From the NCBI RefSeq assembly GCF_036013975.1, contig NZ_CP107904.1, positions 4,837,001 to 4,901,000 on the forward strand: a stretch of DNA of 64,000 nucleotides, in the 5' to 3' direction. Position 1 is the stretch's first letter. Every line of letters starts with the position of its first letter. Positions 8,507-16,558 of this stretch are shown one piece after another. The position numbers and the translations under genes are program-made. Origin of the DNA: Kitasatospora sp. NBC_00458 (lineage in GTDB: Bacteria > Actinomycetota > Actinomycetes > Streptomycetales > Streptomycetaceae). The notes beneath the pieces were generated by a model. It saw nothing but the letters and a program-made list of their open reading frames with translations, searched no databases and was not told where the DNA came from.

Positions 8507-9487
8507 TCAGTCGGGGACGAAGCCGCCGTGCTTGAAGACCGACCGGTCGTGCCAGCCCAGGAAGTCGTACGCGCGCGCCGAGAGCGGGCGGTCGGGGAGG
8601 GCCACCGGGAGGTCGACGAGGGCCAGCACGGCCCGGCCGGCGGGTGAGTCGGTCCGGTAGTGCGGGGAGACGCGGACGGTCCGGTCCTCCGTCACCCCGA
8701 GCACGCCGAAGTCGAACAGGGCGTGGTGCAGGGAGCAGAGGGCGAGCGCGTTGTCGACCACGTCCGGGCCGCCCTGGCTGTGCCACCGGACGTGGGCGGC
8801 CTCGATCCCCACGGTGGCGCGGCCGAGCCGGCCGTCGTACCCGCAGACCGCGCAGGCGTGGCCGAACGCCCGCAGGACGTCGGCGGCGAAGCCGGCGGCC
8901 CGGACCCGCCGCCGGGTGATCCGGTACGCCGGCCCGTCCGGGTCGGGGAGTTCCAGGTCGGGGAGCTCCGGGCCGGGGAGCTCCAGGTCGGCGACGTCCA
9001 GCTCGGGCAGGGCGACGTCCGCCTGTCCGCAGATCGCCGCCTCCAGGGTTGGGGTGAAGTGCCGGTCCAGCAGGAGCCGGACGGCGACGGCGAGGGCCGA
9101 CGGGTCCTCGGCGAGCAGCCGCTCGACCTCCGGCCGCAGCCGGCCCACCGCCCCGACCCGCCGCAGCGCGGCACCGCTGCCCCCGACGTCGTTCGGGTCG
9201 AGCGCCCGCCCGGCGGCGTCCCGCAGCGTCCAGAGGCCGCGTTCCAGGTGGACGAACGGCATGGCGGCACGCTGGACGGCGGTGGCGCGGCCGACGGCGG
9301 GCCCGTAGTCGTTGATCAGCCGGCTGACCGGCTCCTCGGCCTCCGCGTACGTCACCTCGCTGGTGCCGAGGCGGGCGTGGCGGCCGAGCAGCCAGAGCAG
9401 CAGCAGCGGTTTGTGCGGGGCCCGGACGCCGCCGCTCCGCGCCTGCCTGATGCCGGACAGGGCGGTGAGCAGTTCGCCGCGCCTCAC
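8507..9487 (-). CDS. ScoMcrA-like modified-DNA restriction endonuclease (SBD-like plus HNH)
   Basis: This is a type IV-like enzyme that would cleave phosphorothioated or methylated foreign DNA. The N-terminal 160 residues contain the HKPLLLLWLLGRH helix typical of the sulfur-binding domain of ScoMcrA-type proteins. A Pro/Leu/Glu/Asp-rich linker (about 165-190) follows. The C-terminal HNH module has CAVCG, then AAHVRWHSQGGPD, then DNALALCSLHHALFD, giving the Cys pairs and His/Asn/His triad. Length 326 residues. If active it would exclude a dnd-modified lineage or phages. The family name rests on recall of the fold and motifs, not on a search. Confidence 0.82.
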   Translation of the reverse strand: MRRGELLTALSGIRQARSGGVRAPHKPLLLLWLLGRHARLGTSEVTYAEAEEPVSRLINDYGPAVGRATAVQRAAMPFVHLERGLWTLRDAAGRALDPNDVGGSGAALRRVGAVGRLRPEVERLLAEDPSALAVAVRLLLDRHFTPTLEAAICGQADVALPELDVADLELPGPELPDLELPDPDGPAYRITRRRVRAAGFAADVLRAFGHACAVCGYDGRLGRATVGIEAAHVRWHSQGGPDVVDNALALCSLHHALFDFGVLGVTEDRTVRVSPHYRTDSPAGRAVLALVDLPVALPDRPLSARAYDFLGWHDRSVFKHGGFVPD

Positions 9488-9557
9488 GCCCCTGCCTCCC
9501 TCCCCGGCCGCTTCGTCCTCCCCTGTGTCCCGGTCCGACGGGACTTCGCCGACACGC

Positions 9558-10286
9558 CTAGCCCAAGAGGTTGGACCGGAGGGCGTCGAGGTCCTCGTCG
9601 GTGGCGCCGTGGGCGTGCAGGTAGGCGGTGAGGGAGCCGTGGTGGGCGCGGATCCACTCGAAGGACGAGACGAGCAGTTCCTCCGAGATGGGCCGGGAGA
9701 CGCGCTCGGTGCCGGTCTCGTCGAGGTAGGGGGTGGGCCCGTCGAGGAGGCCGAGCCCGGCGTTGGAGCGCAGGAAGTCGGCGAGGACGTCGGCCTCGGA
9801 GGCGCCCAGCAGCTCCTGGACGACGGCGATGGTGAGCCCGGTGCGGTCCTTGCCGACGGCGCAGTGGACGACGGCGGGCAGGGCGCCGGGGGTGCCGAGC
9901 CGGCGGATCGCGGCGACCAGCGAGGGGCCGGCGGTCGCGGCCATGAACGGGTACAGCTCCGCCTGGCCCTCCGGCCAGGGCCGGTCGGTGTCCTCCCGGT
10001 TGGCGGGCAGGGTGGGGAGGCTGTGCGCCTCGTGGTCCAGCCCGTGCCGCAGGTCGGGCCAGACCTCCAGCTCGAACGGGCTGCGCAGGTCGATCACGGT
10101 GCGCAGGCCGAGCGCCTTGAGCCGCTGGGCGCCCTCGGGGGCGAGGGTGTGGAACGAGCCGGAGCGGTAGAGCACTCCGCGCCGGAGCGAGCCGACGCCT
10201 CCGGCGTCACGGAAGTTGCGCACCCCGGGGATGTCGATGAAGGCGGACGGCAGGTCGGGTTCACGGTCCGGCAGGTCGTCGGTCAT
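9558..10286 (-). CDS. Tyrosine-protein phosphatase (CX5R family)
   Basis: A dual-specificity or tyrosine phosphatase, seen from the P-loop HCAVGKDRTG (Cys nucleophile and Arg). The upstream segments VRNFRDAGG and LYRSGSFHTL are typical of bacterial MptpB/IphP-like enzymes. Length 242 residues. Start at MTDDLPDREP. Cytosolic, probably acting on phosphoproteins or phosphoinositides. The divergent 290-bp layout with the next genes gives no operon clue. Confidence 0.88.
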   Translation of the reverse strand: MTDDLPDREPDLPSAFIDIPGVRNFRDAGGVGSLRRGVLYRSGSFHTLAPEGAQRLKALGLRTVIDLRSPFELEVWPDLRHGLDHEAHSLPTLPANREDTDRPWPEGQAELYPFMAATAGPSLVAAIRRLGTPGALPAVVHCAVGKDRTGLTIAVVQELLGASEADVLADFLRSNAGLGLLDGPTPYLDETGTERVSRPISEELLVSSFEWIRAHHGSLTAYLHAHGATDEDLDALRSNLLG

Positions 10287-10393
10287 GGCCCTTACCGTAC
10301 GGGCGCGGACGGCGCAGGGGGAAGGAATCCGGGACACTGCGGTCACCCCCCCCGGCCCGCCGCCCGTCGCGCCGATCGGCGCCGCGGTACCGG

Positions 10394-11173
10394 TCAGCGG
10401 CCGCCGGACACGTCCAGGAAAGCCCCGGTGGTGTACGAGGAGGCCGGCGACAGCAGGAACAGGATCGCCTCGGCGACCTCCTCCGCCTCCCCGCCCCGCC
10501 GCATCGGCAGGTTCGGGGCGACCCGGTCGACCCGGCCGGGTTCGCCGCCCAGCGCGTGGATCCCGGTGTGGATCAGCCCCGGGCGGACCGCGTTGACCCG
10601 GATGCCCTCGGCGGCCACCTCCAGGGAGAGCCCGCGGGTCATCGTGTCGACGGCGGCCTTGGCGGCCGCGTAGTCCACGTACTCGTTGGGCGAGCCGAGC
10701 CGGGCCGCCGCCGAGGAGACGTTGACGATCGCGCCGCCGTGCCCGCCGTGCCGGGTGGACATCCGGCGGACGGCCTGGGCGGCGCACAGGAAGGGGCCGG
10801 TGATGTTCGCGGCCCAGATCCGGTTGAGGCGCTCCTCGTCGATGTCCTCCAGCCGGCCCTGCTTCTCCAGTGTCCCGGCGTTGTTCACCAGTGCGGTGAG
10901 CGGGCCGAGTTCGGCGTCGACGACGGCGAACAGCCGCTCCACCTCGGCGCTGCGGGTGACGTCGGCCCGGACGGCGAGCGCCGTGCCGCCCTCGGCCCGG
11001 ACCGCGTCCACCACGGCGGCGGCGGACGCCTCGTCGGAGCGGTAGTTGACGCAGACGCGGTAGCCGCGGCGGCCGGCCAGCAGCGCGGTGGCGGCGCCGA
11101 TGCCGCGCCCGGCACCGGTGATCAGGACGACGTCGGGGCGGTCGGTCTGCTCGGAAGCGGTAACGGTCGACAT
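10394..11173 (-). CDS. Short-chain dehydrogenase/reductase (classical SDR)
   Basis: A Rossmann-fold NAD(P)-dependent oxidoreductase of 259 residues. Visible motifs are the TGAGRGIG cofactor loop, NNAG, the catalytic Ser in NVSSAAA, Tyr-X3-Lys (YVDYAAAK) and the C-terminal GGR end. Arg in the NYRSDEA segment suggests NADP(H) preference. Closest in type to sugar or 3-oxoacyl reductase-like SDRs; the substrate cannot be read from sequence. The 287 bp to the divergent nucleotidyltransferase gene hold no further gene I can support. Confidence 0.9.
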   Translation of the reverse strand: MSTVTASEQTDRPDVVLITGAGRGIGAATALLAGRRGYRVCVNYRSDEASAAAVVDAVRAEGGTALAVRADVTRSAEVERLFAVVDAELGPLTALVNNAGTLEKQGRLEDIDEERLNRIWAANITGPFLCAAQAVRRMSTRHGGHGGAIVNVSSAAARLGSPNEYVDYAAAKAAVDTMTRGLSLEVAAEGIRVNAVRPGLIHTGIHALGGEPGRVDRVAPNLPMRRGGEAEEVAEAILFLLSPASSYTTGAFLDVSGGR

Positions 11174-11460
11174 GCTCCGCACCCTACCCTTCTCCGCGCC
11201 CCGCCCCGCACAGCCGCCGTCGGCGCAGGCCCGGTCCCAACTCGGCGGCGGTGCAGCGATCTTGGACGCCCGGCAGGGGCCGGATCCGGACGGTGCCGCA
11301 GGTCCCGTCCGGCCCGGGCCGACCGCGGCCGCTCCGTTCGGGGGCTGCCGCCGCTCCGGTCCCGCTCCGGTCCCGGTCCCGGCCCTGGTCCCGGAAACCG
11401 CTCGCCCGGCGGGTCCCCGTCGGGGGAGACTGCGGGCCGGGAGCCGACGAAGGGAACCCC

Positions 11461-12216
11461 ATGTCCGCCACCTCCGACACCGTCCTGCCGTCCGGTACCG
11501 CCTTGTCGTCCGCCAGCGCCCTGCCGTCCGGCACCGTCCTGCTGTCCGGCATCGTCGGCTCGACCGCGTACGGGCTGGCCCACGCCGGTTCCGACATCGA
11601 CCGCCTCGGCCTGTTCGCCGCGCCGACCGAGGGCTTCCACGGCCTGCACCGCCCGGCCGAGTCGCACGTCACCACCGCGCCCGACCGGACCCTGCACGAG
11701 GCGGCCAAGTGGTGCCGCCTCGCGCTGAGCTGCAATCCCACCGCCTCCGAACTCGTCTGGCTGCCCGAGGAGCTGTACGAGGTCCGCACCCCGCTGGGCG
11801 ACGAACTGATCGGCATACGCCGCTCCTTCCTGAGTGCCCGGGCCGTCCGCAACGCCTACCTCGGTTACGCCACCCAGCAGTTCAGGAAGCTGCTGACCCG
11901 GGACACCACCGACCCGGCGACCCGGGCCCGGGCCGCCAAGCACGCCCGCCACCTGGTCCGGCTGCTCGAACAGGCCGTCCACCTCCACGAGACCGGCCAC
12001 AACCTCGTCCGCCTCCCCGATCCGGAGCGCGTGCGCGGCCTCGGCGAACGCATCGCCGACGAACCCGCCGTCGCCGAACGCCTGCTCGCGGACACCGCCG
12101 ACCGCCTCGACCGCCCCGGCATGCTGCCCGACCGCCCCGACGAGCGCCCCGCCGACGCCTGGCTCCACCGCGTCCGCGCGGCCCACTACACCTCGCCGGT
12201 CACGTCGGCCCCCTGA
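11461..12216 (+). CDS. Predicted nucleotidyltransferase (COG3541/RlaP-like)
   Basis: The Pol-beta-type nucleotidyltransferase signature GSTAYGLAHAGSDIDRLG (GSxxxG followed by SDxD) lies at about residues 32-50. A helical C-terminus follows. Proteins of this type transfer nucleotides to RNA or protein and are often linked to RNA repair; the target is unknown here. Length 251 residues. An N-terminal Ser/Thr/Leu-rich stretch of about 25 residues looks unstructured. GAAGGGA precedes the ATG. A short hairpin (12228-12233/12243-12248) after the stop may terminate it before the tRNA gene. Confidence 0.75.
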   Translation: MSATSDTVLPSGTALSSASALPSGTVLLSGIVGSTAYGLAHAGSDIDRLGLFAAPTEGFHGLHRPAESHVTTAPDRTLHEAAKWCRLALSCNPTASELVWLPEELYEVRTPLGDELIGIRRSFLSARAVRNAYLGYATQQFRKLLTRDTTDPATRARAAKHARHLVRLLEQAVHLHETGHNLVRLPDPERVRGLGERIADEPAVAERLLADTADRLDRPGMLPDRPDERPADAWLHRVRAAHYTSPVTSAP

Positions 12217-12303
12217 CCCCGGCGCGCCTCCGCAATCCACTGGCGGAGCCCCTCCCCCCACCGGGTAGGATCGCCGTGGCCTGCTCCACCCGGCGCGGGC
12301 CGC

Positions 12304-12376
12304 GGGGCGCTAGCTCAATTGGCAGAGCTGCGGACTTTTAATCCGTAGGTTCAGGGTTCGAGCCCCTGGCGCCCCA
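12304..12376 (+). tRNA. tRNA-Lys (anticodon TTT), attachment target of the element
   Basis: The cloverleaf is complete: acceptor stem GGGGCGC/GCGCCCC, D arm, anticodon stem-loop with loop CTTTTAA, TpsiC arm GGTTCAG-type, discriminator A at 12376. CCA is encoded at 12377-12379. The 3' half from 12333 is part of attL, yet the gene is intact because the element regenerates the same sequence. Confidence 0.97.
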
Positions 12377-12378
12377 CC
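12333..12378 (+). repeat. attL core, 46 bp
   Basis: Identical to 51910-51955. It runs from the anticodon stem of tRNA-Lys to the CC of CCA. Flanking bases differ on both sides (G versus A before, A versus C after), which fixes the limits of identity. Confidence 0.95.
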
Positions 12379-12382
12379 ACGT

Positions 12383-12432
12383 GCGACCGCCCCTCTACCT
12401 GCTGAGTAGCTAGCAAGCGGAGGGGCGGTCGC
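12383..12432. terminator. Hairpin supplied by the element just after tRNA-Lys
   Basis: 13-bp perfect arms (12383-12395 and 12420-12432, GCGACCGCCCCTC and its complement) are followed by TTTC. The position five bases after the tRNA suggests it replaces the original tRNA terminator, which integration moved to 51960-51992. Confidence 0.8.
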
Positions 12433-12458
12433 TTTCATGTTTGGGTCTGGCGGCGCCT

Positions 12459-12480
12459 CTGCTGGCTCGCTGCTGGCCCG
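12459..12480 (+). repeat. 22-bp repeat near attL, candidate integrase arm site
   Basis: CTGCTGGCTCGCTGCTGGCCCG here matches 51761-51782 in 21 of 22 positions and in the same orientation. It is itself made of two CTGCTGGC half-repeats 11 bp apart. The two copies sit 81 and 128 bp inside the element ends. Confidence 0.6.
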
Positions 12481-12492
12481 GAGGACTTGTGC

Positions 12493-12708
12493 CTACCGGG
12501 CGGCGCGCTGCCGGATGTCCTCGCCGAGGCGGCCGACCAGTTCGGCGAGTAGGCGCTGGTACTCCAGTGCTTCGACCTGGCGTCCGTCCCGCAGGCGCGC
12601 CCGTACTGTCGCCGCAGTGACCATGACGTCATCGCACGCGTCCGCTGGATCGAAGGTGCGGGTCCTGAGGCTCCATCCGGGAGGCTTCAGCTGAGACGAG
12701 TCGGTCAT
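12493..12708 (-). CDS. Small element protein of unknown function
   Basis: 71 residues, mixed charge, probably helical. The C-terminal part (DGRQVEALEYQRLLAELVGRLGEDIRQ) could form a coiled coil. GAGGAG precedes the ATG (MTDSSQLKPPG). It is the first gene inside attL. I do not recognise the family. Confidence 0.65.
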   Translation of the reverse strand: MTDSSQLKPPGWSLRTRTFDPADACDDVMVTAATVRARLRDGRQVEALEYQRLLAELVGRLGEDIRQRAAR

Positions 12709-12750
12709 TCCGGTGCTCCTCGGGGGAATCCTGATGCAGGGATTCGGCAG

Positions 12751-12765
12751 CGTGTAGCGTACACG
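12751..12765. promoter_or_regulatory. Inverted repeat in the leader of the first element gene
   Basis: CGTGTA-GCG-TACACG, a 6-3-6 palindrome about 45 bp upstream of the minus-strand start at 12708. The surrounding 12766-12810 is AT-richer than its neighbourhood. A plausible operator or promoter region; the binding protein is unknown. Confidence 0.4.
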
Positions 12766-12869
12766 GCCGATCGAATATGAGTTCGAGATATTGATCCCCC
12801 CCCCAGTTGTGCTGATCATTCGCTGCCGCGCGACCCTGGCCAGCGCACCGCCGTACGCCAGCCAGGGAG

Positions 12870-13097
12870 TCAGTGCCAGATGGTCAGCAGTAGCACGCAC
12901 AGCAGCACGAGGGCCGCGACCGAGACTGCTGCGGCAGCCGTCAGCTGGGGCGAGTCCCGACGCGGCGGACAGTGCTCCACCACTGCGGTGTACGGGGTGA
13001 GGTCGTACAGCCACCGGCCCCGCCCGTACCTGCCGCAGATGGCGCACCTGCCGTACCCGGTCCGAGCGGGCACCGGCTTGCCGCCGGCCAGGCTCAC
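12870..13097 (-). CDS. Small protein with Cys pair and C-terminal membrane helix
   Basis: 75 residues. CAICGRYG near residue 18, with a later EHC, suggests a small metal-binding knuckle. One hydrophobic helix (VSVAALVLLCVLLLTIWH) forms the C-terminus, so it is probably tail-anchored. The GTG start overlaps the stop of the upstream gene by four bases (GTGA), implying translational coupling. Function unknown. Confidence 0.6.
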   Translation of the reverse strand: MSLAGGKPVPARTGYGRCAICGRYGRGRWLYDLTPYTAVVEHCPPRRDSPQLTAAAAVSVAALVLLCVLLLTIWH

Positions 13098-13618
13098 CGG
13101 GCGTCCGCGTGGGTCGCGGTCGGTGCCGGTACAGCGGCATGGCCGGCCTTCCCCTGGTAGTCGCCGCGGGCCAGCTCTCTGCCGATCCAGGACTGCGCGC
13201 TCGCCGCGATGCCCCACCGCAGGACGTGTCCGTCCTCGCGGACCGGCTCGCCCGTCGTGGTGTCGTGCACCACCCACAGCCCCGGATTCCGTCCCTGCCG
13301 GGGCTGCTGCACCACGCGGTACCGCTCGCCGTGCCGCTGCCTGGCAGTCCGACCGTCGCCGCGGCGGACACGGATGATGATCCGCCGGTTCGAGAAGACG
13401 ACCGGAAAGTCGAGCACCCCGCCATCGAGCGACGCCTCCACCATCTCAGTCGCGCCGGTGCCGAAGAGCAAGCGCACGGCGGCGCACTGCTGCTCCCCGA
13501 GGTCCAGCTTCCGGACAGCCTGCCAGACCGCGGTCAGAGCAGCCATCGGCGGCAGCGTTGTCGGGTCCAAGAGGCCGTCGACACTCACGGTCCAGTTCTC
13601 GTCCGCGGTCAGGCCCAC
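13094..13618 (-). CDS. Element protein of unknown function
   Basis: 174 residues, soluble. The N-terminal part is helical. A strand-rich segment (GVLDFPVVFSNRRIIIRVRR) follows, and the C-terminal region ends in a low-complexity tail. GAGGAGG sits seven bases before the GTG (VGLTADENW). It is translationally coupled to the downstream small membrane protein and divergent from the HTH/TPR regulator. Not recognised. Confidence 0.6.
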   Translation of the reverse strand: MGLTADENWTVSVDGLLDPTTLPPMAALTAVWQAVRKLDLGEQQCAAVRLLFGTGATEMVEASLDGGVLDFPVVFSNRRIIIRVRRGDGRTARQRHGERYRVVQQPRQGRNPGLWVVHDTTTGEPVREDGHVLRWGIAASAQSWIGRELARGDYQGKAGHAAVPAPTATHADAR

Positions 13619-13733
13619 GTACCCCTCCTCAACTCCATGGCGGCAAGGGCGACCTGGCCGCACTCATGGAGCCAGCGTGCCGACGGCGGCCGACGCAGGG
13701 CAGCGTGTGCGCGGGCCGTGTCCGCGCACTCCA

Positions 13734-13752
13734 GTTCACACCCCGTGTGAAC
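13734..13752. promoter_or_regulatory. Perfect 8-3-8 inverted repeat before the HTH/TPR regulator
   Basis: GTTCACAC-CCC-GTGTGAAC lies 45 bp upstream of the regulator GTG, in the divergent intergenic region. Its symmetry and position make it a good candidate operator for that regulator or another XRE protein. Confidence 0.55.
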
Positions 13753-13797
13753 CGCGGTGCCCTACCCTGCTGACACAGCATCAGCAGGAGGTGCCTG

Positions 13798-15114
13798 GTG
13801 GAGCCGAATCCGCTGCTCGACGCACTCATCGATGAGTCTGGCATGTCGCATGCTGGCCTCGCTGCCCGCATCAACGCGTGCGCCGGGTCTGGCTATGACC
13901 ACACAGCCATCGCCCGGTGGATCAAGGGGCAGGTGCCCCGCGGTGCCGTGCCCGATGCGGTCTGCGCCGTGCTCGGCGAGAAGCTCGGTCGTCCCCTCAC
14001 CCTCGACGACATCGGGATGGGACGCCCCGGGTCGGCGGCCCCACCAGCGCTCGCCGGGTACCTCGATCGGGCGACAGCCTTATGGAGGTCGGACGGACAG
14101 GCGCGCCCAGAGGTGCAGGCTGTCCAGGCGGTCACCGGCACTGCTGCGATTACGCCTGTCTGGGAGTGGGAGAACCCTCCGCATGATCGGGACGTCTCCC
14201 GAGCGGGCACCCTGCACGTCGGCGCGTCGGATGTGCAGATGCTGCGGGCTGCCCGCAGCCGGTACGAACAGATGTACCGAGGTGCCGGCGGAGTCGCTAC
14301 CAAAGCGCGCGTCGTCGCATTCCTCACCGAGCACACCGCCCCGCTTGTACGGGGCACCTACACCGACGCCGTCGGCCGGGACCTACTCCGCGCGGCTGGG
14401 GGTCTCGCTGCGGTCGCGGGGATCTGTTCGTACGACGCGGACGCCCAGGGACTGGCCCAGCGCTACTTCCACCAGGCACTCCGGCTTGCCAAGGCCTCTG
14501 GAGACCGTGCCTTCGGTGGGTACGTGATAGCCCTGCTCGTCAACCAGGCGCTGTTCCTCAGGGACTACCGCCAGGCCGTCGCCTTTGCCGAGGCCGGCAT
14601 CCGGTCCGCCGGACCGCACATCAGTCCGGCCCTGGCCACCGACCTGCACGCGATGCAGGCCAAGAGCTACGCGCGCATGGGCGACGTCGTGGCGGCTCAT
14701 GCGGCGATGAGCCGGGCCGAGAGTGCCGCCAGCCGGATCCGGCGTGACGAGGAGCCGCCGGAGACCGGCTATGTCCAGCCCGGCCTGGTCGAGGCGCAGC
14801 TGGCCGAGACCTTGATCAGTCTCGGGGACTGGAGGTCAGCACAGAAGTACGCCGAGGAGGCCGTGCAGACGCAGGCGCACGCCCGCGGCCGGGTTCACCG
14901 GCTCGCTACCCTGACCACCGTCGACCTCGGGCGGGGAGATGCCGAACAGGCCGCCGCCCACGCGGTCGGCGCGCTGGGCCTCGCCACCGGAATGGAGAGC
15001 CGGCGGCTGCGCGATCGGTTCGTGGCGCTCCGGCGGCAGCTGGCTATTCACCACACCGCGGCGACACGCGATGCAGTCGACCGGATCGACGACGCGCTCT
15101 CGGTACCCCTGTGA
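13798..15114 (+). CDS. HTH/TPR transcriptional regulator
   Basis: Residues about 1-70 form an XRE-type helix-turn-helix domain (SHAGLAARIN...AIARWIKGQVP). The rest (about 150-438) is helical and resembles tetratricopeptide repeats, as in the large streptomycete HTH/TPR regulators that may sense peptides or small ligands. GGAGGT precedes the GTG. The inverted repeat at 13734-13752 suggests autoregulation. It is followed 52 bp later by a NUDIX gene in the same direction, so the two probably form an operon. Length 438 residues. Confidence 0.82.
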   Translation: MEPNPLLDALIDESGMSHAGLAARINACAGSGYDHTAIARWIKGQVPRGAVPDAVCAVLGEKLGRPLTLDDIGMGRPGSAAPPALAGYLDRATALWRSDGQARPEVQAVQAVTGTAAITPVWEWENPPHDRDVSRAGTLHVGASDVQMLRAARSRYEQMYRGAGGVATKARVVAFLTEHTAPLVRGTYTDAVGRDLLRAAGGLAAVAGICSYDADAQGLAQRYFHQALRLAKASGDRAFGGYVIALLVNQALFLRDYRQAVAFAEAGIRSAGPHISPALATDLHAMQAKSYARMGDVVAAHAAMSRAESAASRIRRDEEPPETGYVQPGLVEAQLAETLISLGDWRSAQKYAEEAVQTQAHARGRVHRLATLTTVDLGRGDAEQAAAHAVGALGLATGMESRRLRDRFVALRRQLAIHHTAATRDAVDRIDDALSVPL

Positions 15115-15166
15115 CGGGGCTGGGATACTGCCCCGGACGGCGGCCAGCAGGACAGAGGAGCACAGG

Positions 15167-15700
15167 GTGTCGGTGTGGCGGAATCTGAGCGAGCGCACAG
15201 TCTATGAGAACCCGTGGCTGCGGGTGAATCTCGCGGACGTCGAGCTGCCCGACGGGCGCCACCTCGACCACTATGTCCTCCGTCAGCGCCCGGTTGCCCT
15301 CGCCACCGCCGTCAACGAACAGGGCGAGGTGCTGCTGCTCTGGAGGCACCGCTTCATCACCGACAGCTGGGGATGGGAGCTGGCCGCCGGCGTCGTCGAG
15401 GACGGCGAGAGCCTAGAGGAGGCCGCCGCGCGGGAGATGCTCGAAGAAACCGGCTGGCGGCCGGGCCCTCTCCAACACCTTCTCACCGTGGAGCCATCGA
15501 ACGGCCTCGCAGACGGTCGACACCACATCTACTGGGCCGACCGGGCCGAGTACGTCGGGCACCCTGAGGACGATTTCGAGTCTGAGCGGCGCGAGTGGGT
15601 GCCGCTGTCCGCCGTCCCGGGCCTTGTGGCCAAGGGCGAGATCCGGTCCGCAAACGCCGTCGCGGGACTCTTGATGCTGCACCAGATCCGAGGATCCTGA
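15167..15700 (+). CDS. NUDIX hydrolase
   Basis: The complete NUDIX box is visible: GVVEDGE, then seven residues, then REMLEETGW, which binds the metal and cleaves nucleoside diphosphates linked to another moiety. Length 177 residues. GAGGAG precedes the GTG. It resembles ADP-ribose or sugar-nucleotide pyrophosphatases. In the Streptomyces element pSAM2 the Pif protein, which blocks redundant transfer, carries a NUDIX motif. A similar immunity role here is only an analogy. Confidence 0.88.
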   Translation: MSVWRNLSERTVYENPWLRVNLADVELPDGRHLDHYVLRQRPVALATAVNEQGEVLLLWRHRFITDSWGWELAAGVVEDGESLEEAAAREMLEETGWRPGPLQHLLTVEPSNGLADGRHHIYWADRAEYVGHPEDDFESERREWVPLSAVPGLVAKGEIRSANAVAGLLMLHQIRGS

Positions 15701-15764
15701 CTCCTTCGGCGCTGGCACGCCGGTAGGGTCCCGCCATCACACACCCAGCGTCCCAGGGGGGACC

Positions 15765-16256
15765 ATGCGCACCCGTACCACCGGCCTCGCCCTCGCGGCG
15801 GCCCTGCTCGTCGCCGGCCTGACCGCGTGCTCCAGCTCGGCACCGAGTACCGACGCGAAGTCCAGCACGCCGGCCGCGACGTCGGCGCCGCCCGCTGCGG
15901 CCGTGCCCGAGACCACCGCGCCCGCTCAGGCCCCGGCGCCCGCCGGGACGACGGCGGCCGCGCCCGCATCGGCCGGGCCGGGCGGGCTCCCACCGAAGCC
16001 GGACGCCGCCACCCAGGCGAAGTACCTCGCGGCCCTGGCCGCCATCGACCCGGAGATCGTAGACGGCAAGCCGGACCGGGCCGTATCCAGGGGCCGGGAC
16101 CAGTGCAGCTCCGTGGCACAGGGCAAGGACCAGGCCGCGCTCATCGAGCTGACCAGCAAGCGCTTCACCAGCGCGGGCCACCCCGGGGGCTTCGGGCCTG
16201 AGAAGAGCACGAAGATTTTGGAGGCCGTGCGCAAGCACATCTGCCCGGCGCCTTAA
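15765..16256 (+). CDS. Prophage lipoprotein, DUF732-like C-terminus
   Basis: A signal peptide with lipobox LTAC (Cys near residue 22) is followed by a Pro/Ala/Thr-rich spacer. A compact C-terminal domain of about 70 residues has two Cys (DQCSS and KHICP) that could form a disulfide. The pattern recalls DUF732-type secreted domains. AGGGGGG precedes the ATG. A lipoprotein exposed by a lysogen may act in superinfection exclusion; that is inference. Length 163 residues. Confidence 0.7.
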   Translation: MRTRTTGLALAAALLVAGLTACSSSAPSTDAKSSTPAATSAPPAAAVPETTAPAQAPAPAGTTAAAPASAGPGGLPPKPDAATQAKYLAALAAIDPEIVDGKPDRAVSRGRDQCSSVAQGKDQAALIELTSKRFTSAGHPGGFGPEKSTKILEAVRKHICPAP

Positions 16257-16260
16257 CCGG

Positions 16261-16473
16261 CTACATCCCGTCGAGGCCGGCCGCGCGGAGCTTCTCCCAC
16301 AGTGCGGCCACCGTCTCCACGGTAGGCGCTTCCAGGACCCGCTTGGCCGCATCGTCGACCGCGGCCCGCTCCTCCGGCGGCAGGTCCCGGGCCCGGGCTG
16401 AGATCTGGTCGAGGTGCGCGGTGTAGCCCGGCAGCGGGGAGTCCGGCAGTGAGGTCCAGTGGTCGTCGTCCAT
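16261..16473 (-). CDS. Small acidic helical protein
   Basis: 70 residues, with hydrophilic helices (ARARDLPPEERAAVDDAAKRVLEAP). The ATG at 16473 (MDDDHW) has no clear ribosome site. An upstream in-frame start would overlap the terminator at 16524-16553, so the shorter form is preferred. Function unknown. Confidence 0.45.
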   Translation of the reverse strand: MDDDHWTSLPDSPLPGYTAHLDQISARARDLPPEERAAVDDAAKRVLEAPTVETVAALWEKLRAAGLDGM

Positions 16474-16523
16474 GCGGCCATGATGGCCCCGCCCGGTGTC
16501 CGGTCGGGCCAGAACGCAGCAAT

Positions 16524-16553
16524 GCGCCCCGCCCGGCATGCCGGGCGGGGCGC
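16524..16553. terminator. 30-bp perfect palindrome ending the late operon
   Basis: Fifteen bases on each side of the centre at 16538/16539 match perfectly (GCGCCCCGCCCGGCA and complement). It lies five bases beyond the stop of the last minus-strand lysis gene, where a late-operon terminator is expected. Confidence 0.75.
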
Positions 16554-16558
16554 GTGGC

